Source: an uncultured Bacteroidia bacterium
GTDB lineage: Bacteria > Bacteroidota > Bacteroidia > Bacteroidales > F082
NCBI GenBank assembly: GCA_902799345.1
Contig: CADBZW010000013.1
Span: forward strand, 1-57,330
Length of the DNA: 57,330 nucleotides
Direction of reading: 5' to 3'
Below are positions 40,242 through 48,646 of the stretch, in pieces. The translations under genes and the position numbers were made by a program. Under the pieces are notes generated by a model. The model made no database searches, was not told the DNA's origin, and saw only the letters and a program-made list of their open reading frames with translations. Each line of letters begins with the position of its first letter. Position 1 is the first letter of the stretch.

Positions 40242-41183
40242 ATGAAAATACAAAAGACGACTCTTAAAGCTATAGCTGAACTCATTGGCGCCCAATATGT
40301 TGGCCCCGCTAATTTCCCCATCACGGGCCTGAACGAAATCCACAAGGTGGAGGCGGGCGACATCACCTTCGTCGACCATCCGAAATACTACGCCAAGGCA
40401 CTCAACTCCGCCGCTTCGGTGGTGCTTATTAATAAAGAGGTGGTCTGTCCCGAGGGCAAGGCCTTGCTGCTCCATGATGACCCATTCGACGCCTTCTTGC
40501 GTATCATGCGCCATTTCCGCCCCTTCGAGCCTCAGACGCAGCCCATCAGCGACAGCGCGACGATAGGCGAGGGGACCCTGATCATGCCGGGTAGCTTCGT
40601 CGGACATCACACCGTTATCGGGAAGAACTGCCTCATCCATCCCAACGTGACCATCTACGACCACTGCGTGATCGGCGACAACGTCATCATCCACTCGGGT
40701 AGCGTCATCGGGGCGGACGGCTATTATTTCCAGCGTCGCAACGAAGGCTTCAAGAAATTTGAGTCGTTTGGCCGTGTGGTCATCGCCGACGACGTTGAGA
40801 TCGGTGCTTTGTGCAGCATCGACCGCGGCGTCACTTCCGACACCATCATCGAGAGCGGCACCAAACTCGACAACCACTGCCAGATCGGTCACGACAGTTA
40901 CATCGGTCACAACTGCCTCATCGGTGCCCATGCCGCCATCGCAGGCGTGACGCGCATCGAGGACGATGTCATCCTCTGGGGTCGTGTGTGCATCAACAAG
41001 GACCTGGTCATCGGCACGGGAGCGGTCGTCTTAGCCACCTCTGCCGTCGACAAGAACATCGAGCCGGGTAAGGCCGTCTTCGGCGTGCCGGCACAAGAGG
41101 TGAGAAAACAATGGCGTGAACAAGCAGCCCTTCGACAATTGCCTGATTTCCTTAAAGAATACTATAAAACACATCAATCTTGA
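40242..41183 (+). CDS. lpxD: UDP-3-O-acylglucosamine N-acyltransferase LpxD
   Basis: 313 residues from the ATG at 40242; a longer frame from 40206 would start inside the promoter. The N-terminal uridine-binding domain (ITGLNEIHKVEAGDITFVDH, about 25-44) precedes a left-handed beta-helix of hexapeptide repeats (IGEGTLIMPGSFVGHHTVIG onward). The catalytic histidine lies in HDSYIGHNCLIGAHAAIAG, and the helical C-terminal tail (RKQWREQAALRQLPDFLKEY) is typical. The enzyme adds the amide-linked acyl chain in lipid A synthesis at the inner membrane. lpxC/fabZ and lpxA are not next to it, unlike in many genomes. Confidence 0.92.
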   Translation: MKIQKTTLKAIAELIGAQYVGPANFPITGLNEIHKVEAGDITFVDHPKYYAKALNSAASVVLINKEVVCPEGKALLLHDDPFDAFLRIMRHFRPFEPQTQPISDSATIGEGTLIMPGSFVGHHTVIGKNCLIHPNVTIYDHCVIGDNVIIHSGSVIGADGYYFQRRNEGFKKFESFGRVVIADDVEIGALCSIDRGVTSDTIIESGTKLDNHCQIGHDSYIGHNCLIGAHAAIAGVTRIEDDVILWGRVCINKDLVIGTGAVVLATSAVDKNIEPGKAVFGVPAQEVRKQWREQAALRQLPDFLKEYYKTHQS

Positions 41184-41200
41184 CCATGACCTTTGACCTG

Positions 41201-41240
41201 GACCCTGACCAGCTTCAACTGCATGAAAGCGGTCAGGGTC
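41201..41240. terminator. Inverted repeat GACCCTGACC/GGTCAGGGTC
   Basis: Perfect 10-base arms (41201-41210 and 41231-41240) across 20 bases, with extra partial copies (TGACCATGACC before, GGTCAGGG after). No T-run follows. It is either a weak terminator after lpxD or another palindromic repeat. Confidence 0.5.
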
Positions 41241-41277
41241 AGAGTCTACGGTCAGGGTTTGAAAAATCTATAACAAA

Positions 41278-42195
41278 ATGAAGAAACTTACTCTTGCTTT
41301 ATTGCTTTTATTCATGGCTGCCGCTCAGTCTTTTGCGCAGGACATGAAGACTTATCTCTATGCCGAAAGAGACACAACCCAACTTTATCTTGATTTCTAT
41401 ACGCCTGAAAACGTGAACGACAGTACAATCTGCGTGGTGTATGTCTTCGGCGGAGGCTTCATCGGTGGCCATCGCGATGGCGATTGGGAGAAGGCCTATT
41501 TCAAGCAGCTGGTCGACGTAGGCTTCCAGGTGGCTGCCATCGACTATCGTCTGGGGCTGAAAGGCGTGAAAGGTCTCGGTGTGACCAATTCCAAGCCTTT
41601 GGAAGATGCCATCAACATGGCAACAGAGGATGCCATTTCGGCTATCGCTTATCTGCTCGAACATGCCCAAGAGTTGAAGGTCAACAAAGACCGGATAATG
41701 ATGGTTGGGTCAAGTGCGGGTGCCATCACTTCGTTGCACGTCGATTATGCCATGTGTAATGGACTGCTCAATGCCAACATTTTGCCTGATAGTTTTCGTT
41801 TGGCGGGCGTGGTTTCATACGCGGGTGCCATTTATCTGAGCAAAGGTCAGGTCGAATACTATCGCACTCCCGCGCCTACGATGATGTTCCACGGTATGGC
41901 CGATGGGCTGGTGGCCTACGATAAACTTAAGTTCTTCAATATAGGTTTCTATGGCACCAATAGTTTGGTGAAACGTTTCGAGAAGTTCGGCTATCCTTAT
42001 TTTGCCCGTCGATTCAAGGATTATGGCCACAGCATTGCTTTGGCGGGTCCCTTTACTGTTGACGACCTGCTTTGGTTCTGTCGCCATTATGTTTACGGCA
42101 AGGAACAGCTGCAAGTGGACGGCACCTATCGCCAGTTGGACAAGTCGAAGATGCCGGAACACGATGTTTATTCGTTCAAGGAACTGTATAAGTAA
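41278..42195 (+). CDS. Secreted alpha/beta hydrolase (esterase-like)
   Basis: 305 residues. The signal peptide ends at QSFAQ. The oxyanion-hole segment VYVFGGGFIGGHRDG (about 57-71) replaces the usual HGGG with FGGG, as in some carboxylesterases. The nucleophile elbow is GSSAGAITS (about 142-150). Candidates for the acid and histidine lie in MMFHGMADGLVAYDKL and in YGHSIALAGP. It belongs to the carboxylesterase/lipase-like hydrolases related to BD-FAE. The substrate could be an acylated sugar or peptide in the periplasm. It is a single gene with a hairpin terminator. Confidence 0.85.
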   Translation: MKKLTLALLLLFMAAAQSFAQDMKTYLYAERDTTQLYLDFYTPENVNDSTICVVYVFGGGFIGGHRDGDWEKAYFKQLVDVGFQVAAIDYRLGLKGVKGLGVTNSKPLEDAINMATEDAISAIAYLLEHAQELKVNKDRIMMVGSSAGAITSLHVDYAMCNGLLNANILPDSFRLAGVVSYAGAIYLSKGQVEYYRTPAPTMMFHGMADGLVAYDKLKFFNIGFYGTNSLVKRFEKFGYPYFARRFKDYGHSIALAGPFTVDDLLWFCRHYVYGKEQLQVDGTYRQLDKSKMPEHDVYSFKELYK

Positions 42196-42203
42196 AAACG
42201 AAA

Positions 42204-42233
42204 AAACCTGCCAGAGACTGACAGGTTTTATTC
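42204..42233 (+). terminator. Terminator after the esterase gene
   Basis: AAACCTGCCAG pairs with CTGACAGGTTT across AGA (one mismatch), followed by TATTCGTTTTTA. It also precedes the end of the convergent pepD gene. Confidence 0.7.
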
Positions 42234-42253
42234 GTTTTTAAGAGAAACCTTGT

Positions 42254-43777
42254 TTATTTCTTGGTTTTCTTAGCCGGTGCTTTCGTAGCGGAGGTTTTTT
42301 TCGCCTTGGGAGCTTCGCCCTTCGGCACATTCTTCAGGATGTCGCACATGAAGTCCCAGAACATCTGCACGGTCGCAATCTCGCAACGCTCGTCGGGCGA
42401 GTGTACGCCGCGCAGGGTGGGACCGAAGCTGATCATGTCCATGCCCGGGATCTTGTCGCCGATGAGGCCACACTCCAATCCGGCGTGGATGGCTCTGACT
42501 TTAGGATCTTTCTTGAAGCGTTTCTTGTAGCAGTTCACTGCGACGTCGAGGATGGCGCTGTTGGGGTTGGGTGCCCAGCCCGGATAGCCGTCGGTATGTT
42601 CCACGTCGGCATCGGCAAGGCTCCACACGGCTTCCACCATGTTGGCGATGTCTTGCTTCGATGACTCGATGGAGCTACGCTGCGAGGTCTGGATGAAGAA
42701 GTAACCTTCTTTTTTCTTGCATGAGGCGAGGTTGGTCGAGGTCTCCACGAAGTTCGGGATGGTCTGCGACATGGCGATGACGCCGTGCGGGCAGGCATAG
42801 AGGCCATTCAGCAGGTTGTATTGCGACGTCTCGTCGATAACCACGTCAGGTTGCACCTCGGCGACTTCGGCCGTGACCTTCAGTCCGGGTTCAGTCACCT
42901 GATACTCTTGCTTGAAGTGCTTCTCCATGTCCTTCACATAGTGCAGGAAGTGCTCGATACTATCGTTCGGCACGAAGGCCACAGCCGTGGCTTCGCGGGC
43001 GATGGCGTTGCGCAAGTTGCCGCCTTGGAAGTCATAGAGTTGAAGGTCGAACCAGTTGGTGCCTTGCCACAGGATGCGGGTCAGCAGCTTGTTGGCGTTG
43101 GCCAGGTTCTTGTTGATGTCGTCGCCGCTGTGGCCGCCTTTCAGGCCGCTCACGGTGATGCGGTAGGCGGTGCTGTCTTCAGGAGCAGGCTCCAGTTCGT
43201 ACCACACCTTCACGATGGTGTCCATGCCGCCGGCGCAGCCGATGAAGATCTCGCCTTCGTCCTCGCTGTCGAGGTTGAGGAGGATACGGCCGGTGAAGTC
43301 CTTCGGGTCGAGCTTCATGGCACCTGTGAGGCCCGTCTCTTCGTCGACGGTAAAGATGCATTCGAGCGGACCGTGTTCCACCTTCGGGTCGGCGATGACG
43401 GCCAAGGCCGCGGCCACGCCGATGCCGTCGTCAGCGCCGAGGGTCGTGCCGTTGGCATGCAGCCACTCGCCCTTGATGACGGGCTCGATGGGGTCTTTCT
43501 CGAAGTCGTGCTTCTTGTCGCTGTTCTTCTCGCACACCATGTCCATGTGGGCTTGCAGGATGACGGTCTGGCGGTCTTCCATGCCCTTGGTGGCGGGCAC
43601 AGTCATGATAATGTTGCCACACTCTTCTTTGACGTATTTCACTTTGTGGTCTTTCGCCCATTTCTCGAGGTAAGCCACCATTTTGGCTTCTTTCTTCGAC
43701 GGACGTGGCACACCGAGGATGCCGTTGAACTCTTTCCAAATGCCTTGCGGCTTGAGTTTCAGGATGTCGTTACTCAT
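42254..43777 (-). CDS. pepD: Aminoacyl-histidine dipeptidase PepD (M20 family)
   Basis: 507 residues from the ATG at 43777; an upstream in-frame ATG at 43855 reads through the AT-rich leader and is not needed. M20/PepD blocks: LQAHMDMVCEKNSDK (metal His and Asp), TTLGADDGIGVAAALA (bridging Asp), CIFTVDEETGLTGAMKL (catalytic Glu pair) and, near the end, AIHAGLECGLIGDKIPGMDM. The enzyme is a cytoplasmic zinc dipeptidase that cleaves Xaa-His and other dipeptides. The C-terminal tail is unusually basic and Ala-rich (KAKKTSATKAPAKKTKK), an extension beyond the catalytic domain. Confidence 0.93.
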   Translation of the reverse strand: MSNDILKLKPQGIWKEFNGILGVPRPSKKEAKMVAYLEKWAKDHKVKYVKEECGNIIMTVPATKGMEDRQTVILQAHMDMVCEKNSDKKHDFEKDPIEPVIKGEWLHANGTTLGADDGIGVAAALAVIADPKVEHGPLECIFTVDEETGLTGAMKLDPKDFTGRILLNLDSEDEGEIFIGCAGGMDTIVKVWYELEPAPEDSTAYRITVSGLKGGHSGDDINKNLANANKLLTRILWQGTNWFDLQLYDFQGGNLRNAIAREATAVAFVPNDSIEHFLHYVKDMEKHFKQEYQVTEPGLKVTAEVAEVQPDVVIDETSQYNLLNGLYACPHGVIAMSQTIPNFVETSTNLASCKKKEGYFFIQTSQRSSIESSKQDIANMVEAVWSLADADVEHTDGYPGWAPNPNSAILDVAVNCYKKRFKKDPKVRAIHAGLECGLIGDKIPGMDMISFGPTLRGVHSPDERCEIATVQMFWDFMCDILKNVPKGEAPKAKKTSATKAPAKKTKK

Positions 43778-43873
43778 AGTTTGTTGATTTAAAGATTTAA
43801 TATTGATTTCATCGAATGCTTTGCATTTCAAAGATTTAAAATTTAAAATTTTCAACTCTTAACTCCCAACTAA

Positions 43874-45190
43874 TCAAAGGTCCTCCATTGAAAGCACTCC
43901 CAACCGAATGTCTATTCCACGCAGCTCTTTGCAGTTTTGTAGGAGCACTTCTGCTTTTTCTTTCAAAGCCTTTTCATCGTAACGCTGGCGGTCTCGTTTT
44001 ATTTCATAAATCTCGGCAATTCCGTCGATTTCGTTGATGGCGATGAGGTCAATCTCGTTCGTGCCTTTGCGGTCCCAAAACTTGCCGATGCGTGTGTAAT
44101 AGCCTTTTTCGCGCAGTTTTTGTTCAAAATAACGCTCAAGTGCGAACCCAGAATAGGTGTCGAAGTCTCGCTCGATGATGCGAGCCAATTGGCTGAGCGC
44201 ATTGTTGGCCACATAGCTCTGGTATTTGTAGAAAAAGCGGAACCAAAAATCCAAGAACCTGTCGTTCAACGCATAACGCACTTTCTTTTCGTTTTCTTTG
44301 GCAAATATGGGCAACCGTTTTTCAATCAGATTGTAGTAATTCTCCAGCCTGGCGAGATAACTCCCGATGTTTGTCGTTCCCAACTTGGCTTCAATTTCAC
44401 CTCGTGTCAGTTGCCCGCCAGAGAGGCAGGTGAGAATGGAAAAGTGCATCGCATAATCGTTGCCAAATTCTTCGATGAGGATGTTCTTCCCTTCGTTGAT
44501 GAACGGAGAGTTCTCCTCAGTCATGTATGACAAAATGCTGTCTTTGTTTGTTTTGCCGTGATCCATAAGCAACGAGACATACCACGGCACACCTCCTGTA
44601 ACTGCAAAAAGAGTGAGCATGTCATCAGGAGTGTGATTAGGGTTGTGATCGGCAAGGATTTGTTTCAAAACCTCGGTCGTAAAGGGCTTGAGATGCAACA
44701 TTTGGTTGGCGCGACCGAAAAGCGGTTCTTTGGCATCCTCAAAAATCCGTTTCATCAATGAGAAAACAGAACCGCTGATAATCAGGTTGATGTGGCTTTT
44801 CTGTTTGTGCAAGTCCCAATCACGTTGCATCTCGCTGAATATCGACGGATTCACCCTTTGGAACTCTTGGAACTCGTCAATGACCAAGGTGAGGGGATGC
44901 ATTTCGGCATACACAAGCAAATATCGGAATAGCTCCGAAAATGATGTGGGCCAGCCGATGGGAATGCCTAAGCGTTCTTCAGCTTCGTGGGCAAAATCTT
45001 GGCAGAGAAGGCTTTCGGTTTTCCGTGCAACGAAGAAAAACAGCAACGTTTTGTCGTTGCATCGTCGTGCCAATTCGGTCTTTCCGATGCGCCTCCTACC
45101 CATCAATACCGTCATTTGGGCTTCGCTTCGACTACGCTCTAAAACCTTGTTTATAAGGTCTAACTCGTTGATTCTGTCGTAGAAAATCAT
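43874..45190 (-). CDS. AAA-type ATPase with DUF234 (archaeal-type ATPase family)
   Basis: 438 residues. The P-loop GRRRIGKTELARR is at 31-43, and Walker B with LVIDEFQEFQRVNPS is near 117-131. A sensor-type segment (INLIISGSVFSLMKRI) follows. The winged-helix part includes GGQLTRGEIEAKLGTTNIGS, and the C-terminal DUF234 domain has the nuclease-like sequence RIGKFWDRKGTNEIDLIAIN and EIYEIKRDRQ (D…E-x-K). Such ATPases are common in archaea and Bacteroidetes; their function is unknown, with defence or mobile-DNA links suspected. Two palindromic 14-base repeats stand upstream. Confidence 0.9.
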   Translation of the reverse strand: MIFYDRINELDLINKVLERSRSEAQMTVLMGRRRIGKTELARRCNDKTLLFFFVARKTESLLCQDFAHEAEERLGIPIGWPTSFSELFRYLLVYAEMHPLTLVIDEFQEFQRVNPSIFSEMQRDWDLHKQKSHINLIISGSVFSLMKRIFEDAKEPLFGRANQMLHLKPFTTEVLKQILADHNPNHTPDDMLTLFAVTGGVPWYVSLLMDHGKTNKDSILSYMTEENSPFINEGKNILIEEFGNDYAMHFSILTCLSGGQLTRGEIEAKLGTTNIGSYLARLENYYNLIEKRLPIFAKENEKKVRYALNDRFLDFWFRFFYKYQSYVANNALSQLARIIERDFDTYSGFALERYFEQKLREKGYYTRIGKFWDRKGTNEIDLIAINEIDGIAEIYEIKRDRQRYDEKALKEKAEVLLQNCKELRGIDIRLGVLSMEDL

Positions 45191-45205
45191 CTTCGTCCAA
45201 TTATA

Positions 45206-45234
45206 GTATTTTCAAATACCGTATTTTCAAATAC
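45206..45234. promoter_or_regulatory. Tandem palindromes GTATTTTCAAATAC upstream of the ATPase gene
   Basis: Two identical 14-base near-palindromes at 45206-45219 and 45221-45234, 16 bases upstream of the start at 45190. Position and symmetry suggest an operator, perhaps autoregulatory. Confidence 0.6.
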
Positions 45235-45278
45235 TATTTTACCGCAAAGAAAAGCCTTTTTTTTGAGACCTGCAAGTA

Positions 45279-45929
45279 TTACTTGAAAAATTTCAGTTCC
45301 TTGATGGTTTCCATCGGATTCTCCGACTTGAACACCGCATTGCCCGCGACGAGCACGTCGGCACCCGCTTCAAACAACGCTTTGGCGTTCTTCGTGTTGA
45401 CGCCGCCGTCCACTTCGATGAGGGCGGTAGCGTGTTGTTCGTTGATCATCAAACGCAACTTCTTGATTTTTTCGTATGTGCGCTCGATGAATTGTTGTCC
45501 GCCAAAGCCTGGATTGACCGACATGAGGAGTACCACGTCCAGATCGCCGAGGATGTCCTCAAGCACGCTGACAGGAGTGTGAGGATTGAGCACCACGCCC
45601 GCCTTCAGTCCGAGCGCCTTGATTTGCTGCACGGCGCGGTGGATATGTGTGCAGGCCTCATAGTGGAAGGTGATGATGTCGGCGCCTGCCTTAGCGAAGG
45701 CCTCGAAATATTTCTCCGGCTCCACGATCATGAGGTGGACGTCGAGAGGCTTTTGGGCTTTCTTCTTAATCGCTTGAACGACAGGAATTCCAAAAGAGAT
45801 GTTAGGCACGAAGCGGCCGTCCATCACGTCGCAATGGAACCAGTCGGCCTGGCTTTGGTTGACCATCTCGATGTCGGCTTCCAGGTTGAGGAAGTCGGCG
45901 GAGAGTAGGGAGGGAGCTATTAAGTTCAT
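45279..45929 (-). CDS. rpe: Ribulose-phosphate 3-epimerase
   Basis: 216 residues, the standard length. TIM-barrel motifs: APSLLSADFLNLEADIEMVN, WFHCDVMDGRFVPNISFG (metal His/Asp), LDVHLMIVEPEKYFEAFAKA, LMSVNPGFGGQQFIERTYEK and EVDGGVNTKNAKALFEAGAD. The enzyme interconverts ribulose-5-phosphate and xylulose-5-phosphate in the pentose phosphate pathway. It has its own promoter and an interposed palindromic repeat in the leader. Confidence 0.96.
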   Translation of the reverse strand: MNLIAPSLLSADFLNLEADIEMVNQSQADWFHCDVMDGRFVPNISFGIPVVQAIKKKAQKPLDVHLMIVEPEKYFEAFAKAGADIITFHYEACTHIHRAVQQIKALGLKAGVVLNPHTPVSVLEDILGDLDVVLLMSVNPGFGGQQFIERTYEKIKKLRLMINEQHATALIEVDGGVNTKNAKALFEAGADVLVAGNAVFKSENPMETIKELKFFK

Positions 45930-45953
45930 AGTTATCAGTTGTCAGTTGTTCAG

Positions 45954-45986
45954 TTGTAGGGCTGTCACACTGTGGCAGCCGTACAA
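45954..45986. repeat. Palindromic repeat GGGCTGTCACA...TGGCAGCC
   Basis: TTGTAGGGCTGTCACA, then CTG, then TGGCAGCCGTACAA. The same sequence in opposite orientation lies at 30049-30074. It sits in the rpe leader, preceded by CAGTTGTCAGTTGTTCAGTT words. Confidence 0.65.
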
Positions 45987-46005
45987 ATTGTTCAATTATT
46001 GGTGA

Positions 46006-46037
46006 CAAAGGTAGAGAATATTTTTGAACGATAGCAA
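46006..46037 (-). promoter_or_regulatory. Promoter of rpe
   Basis: On the minus strand TTG (46035-46037), a 21-base spacer and TACCTTTG (46006-46013). The leader is about 70 bases and contains the palindrome at 45954-45986. Confidence 0.65.
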
Positions 46038-46182
46038 AAAAAGATGTAGAATTAGTGTTATAAGTTCCCATGTTTTTTGCAGTCCGTGCAATTTTTGCAC
46101 ATACTGAGGTCTCAATATGGAAGGGGTAATGCGGATTACATAAAAACCAATTTTTGCGAAAATAGATTTCGCAGATTATTTG

Positions 46183-46190
46183 TACCTTTG
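46183..46190 (+). promoter_or_regulatory. -7 box of the WYL regulator gene
   Basis: TACCTTTG lies 21 bases before the ATG at 46212. A perfect small palindrome GTGCAATTTTTGCAC stands at 46086-46100, about 85 bases upstream, and might bind a regulator. Confidence 0.55.
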
Positions 46191-46211
46191 CGGCAAAAAA
46201 ACATACAGACT

Positions 46212-47270
46212 ATGCCTGCAAACAAAAACGCCGTAACACGCTACTACATCCTCGACCAGCTGTTGGCCAACCGCTATCACCATTATTCTACCGAGGATTT
46301 GGTAAGACTTGTCAATGAGGAGTTGGCAGAAATGAATCAAGAGCCTGTCAGTCGTCGCACCATCGAACTTGACCTTAATTATTTGCAAGGTGACCCGTTT
46401 TATGCGGAAATCCAAAGCTATCAAATTGACGACATAAGTCAACGAACGCTAAAAACCATCAAGAAAAGTTGCCACCGCTATGCTGATCCATCTTTTTCCA
46501 TATTCAAAAAGGAAATGACGGAAGATGAAAAGTACCTGCTTAACGAGGCTCTGTCGCTGCTGGGTCAGTTTGAAGGACTGCCCAATCTGGAAGGTTTGGA
46601 AACGCTAAGGAATGGTTTGAATGTGAAGACCGATCGACAGATTGTCTCATTCACCAAGAATCCTTTGGAGAACTCTAACCTGTTTGGCGAGCTTTTCACC
46701 TGCATTTCGCAGCGGCAGGTTGTGGAGTTGCATTACCACCGCTTTGATACTCCGGATGAAGACCGCAAAACCGTGGTACATCCTTATCTGCTCAAGGAAT
46801 ACAACCGTCGTTGGTATCTTATCGTTGCCGCCGACAATGATGGCAAAATACTGTCGTTTGCACTCGACCGTATTGATAAGTTTGTCCCTTTGCCTTCCCG
46901 TAGTTATAAGGAATACGATGGCGACCTCAACGAGCGCTTTGAGGACATCATCGGAGTGACGCTCATAGACGGCAATCCGTTGCAGACCATCCTGTTCTGG
47001 GTGAGTGATTTTTCCAAGGATTATGTGGCCACAAAACCCTTGCATGAGTCTCAGCGGCATTACAAAGGGGAAAGAGAAATGGAATTGCGCCAACAATATC
47101 CAAAGCTCGAAGGAGGCGCATTCTTCTCCGTTGACTGCATAGAGAACTATGAGCTTATCCGCGAATTGTCCTCTTTCGGAAAAGACCTGCTGGTTCTTGC
47201 GCCCGCCGACATCCAGCAGAAGGTGCGTGATCGCGCGGCGGCACAATTCCAAGCGTATCAGGCATTGTAA
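46212..47270 (+). CDS. WYL domain-containing transcriptional regulator
   Basis: 352 residues from the ATG at 46212, 21 bases behind the -7 box. The N-terminal winged helix (VTRYYILDQLLANRYHHYST, VSRRTIELDLNYLQ) is followed by a linker and the WYL domain (about 160-235: VVELHYHRFDTPDEDRKTVV, HPYLLKEYNRRWYLIVAADN, FALDRIDKF). The C-terminal WCX region ends with LLVLAPADIQQKVRDRAAAQ. WYL proteins sense nucleic acid or nucleotide ligands and often control phage defence or DNA repair genes. It stands 42 bases upstream of a DUF1016 nuclease gene on the same strand. Confidence 0.9.
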   Translation: MPANKNAVTRYYILDQLLANRYHHYSTEDLVRLVNEELAEMNQEPVSRRTIELDLNYLQGDPFYAEIQSYQIDDISQRTLKTIKKSCHRYADPSFSIFKKEMTEDEKYLLNEALSLLGQFEGLPNLEGLETLRNGLNVKTDRQIVSFTKNPLENSNLFGELFTCISQRQVVELHYHRFDTPDEDRKTVVHPYLLKEYNRRWYLIVAADNDGKILSFALDRIDKFVPLPSRSYKEYDGDLNERFEDIIGVTLIDGNPLQTILFWVSDFSKDYVATKPLHESQRHYKGEREMELRQQYPKLEGGAFFSVDCIENYELIRELSSFGKDLLVLAPADIQQKVRDRAAAQFQAYQAL

Positions 47271-47282
47271 TGGATTTATTTC

Positions 47283-47290
47283 TATCTTTG
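47283..47290 (+). promoter_or_regulatory. -7 box of the DUF1016 gene
   Basis: TATCTTTG lies 22 bases before the start at 47313, so the gene may be transcribed on its own as well as from upstream. Confidence 0.45.
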
Positions 47291-47312
47291 CATTTCACTA
47301 ATCCCATGAAAG

Positions 47313-48506
47313 ATGAGCGACAAACCGACATTCGTATCTCGTGACATGATGACCGCCGATGAAGGCTATGTGCAATGGATGGCCGACATCAAGCAACGAT
47401 TCCGCCAAAGCCAAGTCAAGGCGGCGGTTCGTGTGAACACGGCCATGCTTGAGTTTTATTGGAGCGTGGGGCGCGATTTGGTGGCACTTCGTGCAGAAGA
47501 ACGCTGGGGCGCAGGTGTGGTGAAGCAGTTTGCCCTCGACATGCGCCAAGCGTTTCCCGATGAAACGGGCTTCTCGGATACCAATGTGAAATATATGAAA
47601 CGATGGTATCTGTTTTATTATGAACGGGTTATAAAAGGTCAACGACCCGTTGACCAAATTGGTCACCAAGCTGGTGACGAAAAAGGTCAGCAGGTTGCTG
47701 ACCAATTAGAGGCAGTTGAAAAAAGCCAACAGACTGTTGGTCAAATTGAAGATCGCGAAAAATGTCAGCAAGCTGCTGACCAATTAGAAATGCCAGAAAT
47801 CTTCGGCAGGATACCGTGGTTTCATCACGTCCTCATTATTTCCAAATGCCAAACCCTTGACGAGGCCATTTTCTATATCAATAAGGTGACGGAAGAAGGA
47901 TGGAGCCGCAGCCGACTTGAGAGCCAGATAGCAGCCAATCTCTTTGGCAGCCAAGGGGCAGCAGTGACCAACTTTGAACACACGCTTCCGGCTCCACAGA
48001 GCCAGTTGGCCAAGGAGATACTGAAAGATCCTTATCATTTCGGATTCCTTTCGATGAGCGAGGAGTACGAGGAGAAGGACTTGGAGGATGCACTTGTGTC
48101 GAATGTCACGCGCTTCTTGATGGAGTTGGGCAAGGGCTTTTCGTATGTGGGGCGACAGATGGAGTTGCAGATGCCTGGCGGACAGACCTTCTTCCCTGAT
48201 TTGTTGTTCTATCACATCCCGCAGCACCGCTATGTCGTCATCGAGCTGAAGGTGGTGAAGTACATCCCCGAGTTTGCTGGCAAGCTGAATTTCTATGTTA
48301 CCGCCGTCGACGAGTTGCTGCGTGGCGAGGGCGACAACCCCACCGTGGGGCTGATCATCTGCAAATCGACCGACAAGACCGTTGTGGAATGGTCGTTGCG
48401 CGACATCAATAAGCCGCTGGGCGTATCTACTTACCAACTTGAACAGGTGGTGGAGCGCACGGTGAGGGAGTTGGAGATGAGGAAAAAGGATGATGAGCGA
48501 AAATAG
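47313..48506 (+). CDS. DUF1016 (YhcG-type) PD-(D/E)XK nuclease family protein with a repeat-derived insertion
   Basis: 397 residues. The N-terminal DUF1016_N domain (about 15-105: KAAVRVNTAMLEFYWSVGRD, GVVKQFALDMRQAFPDETGF) is separated from the C-terminal nuclease domain by an insertion at about 108-157, which carries repeats such as KGQQVADQLEAVEKSQQTVG. The nuclease core includes FFPDLLFYHIPQHRYVVIEL, with D and E-x-K (VIELKVVK). YhcG proteins form helical two-domain nucleases often linked to restriction or mobile loci. The insertion is encoded by five small palindromes. The rest of the family sequence is intact, so the protein probably folds around it. Confidence 0.92.
   Translation: MSDKPTFVSRDMMTADEGYVQWMADIKQRFRQSQVKAAVRVNTAMLEFYWSVGRDLVALRAEERWGAGVVKQFALDMRQAFPDETGFSDTNVKYMKRWYLFYYERVIKGQRPVDQIGHQAGDEKGQQVADQLEAVEKSQQTVGQIEDREKCQQAADQLEMPEIFGRIPWFHHVLIISKCQTLDEAIFYINKVTEEGWSRSRLESQIAANLFGSQGAAVTNFEHTLPAPQSQLAKEILKDPYHFGFLSMSEEYEEKDLEDALVSNVTRFLMELGKGFSYVGRQMELQMPGGQTFFPDLLFYHIPQHRYVVIELKVVKYIPEFAGKLNFYVTAVDELLRGEGDNPTVGLIICKSTDKTVVEWSLRDINKPLGVSTYQLEQVVERTVRELEMRKKDDERK
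47637..47780. repeat. Five tandem small palindromes inside the DUF1016 gene
   Basis: GGTCAACG-ACC-CGTTGACC (47637-47655), GTCACCA-AGC-TGGTGAC (47662-47678), GGTCAGCA-GGT-TGCTGACC (47685-47703), CCAACA-GAC-TGTTGG (47726-47740) and GTCAGCA-AGC-TGCTGAC (47764-47780). Stems of 6-8 pairs and loops of exactly three bases. Stem sequences differ but symmetry is kept in every unit. Confidence 0.85.
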
Positions 48507-48590
48507 GGTGCGAGCCTTTGTGCTTTTGAGCCGAAAAGACATTTTCGAACTTTTTTCTCTGTTTTTGCTTTTTATTTCAATTTTTATGTA

Positions 48591-48598
48591 TAGTTTTG
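48591..48598 (+). promoter_or_regulatory. -7 box upstream of the small cysteine protein gene
   Basis: TAGTTTTG, about 50 bases before the ATG at 48647. The nearest TTG upstream (48565-48567) is 23 bases away, slightly too far for the consensus. Confidence 0.45.
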
Positions 48599-48646
48599 GG
48601 CGTCACGTGATAAGTTAGAATTAGTTAAATTAAAAATGTTGATGAT

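Noticed and set aside
47637-47780. Possible CRISPR array
   Set aside because: The units are only 15-19 bases, differ in sequence, are not separated by uniform spacers, lie in a coding frame and no cas gene is near. No CRISPR array is seen anywhere in the window.
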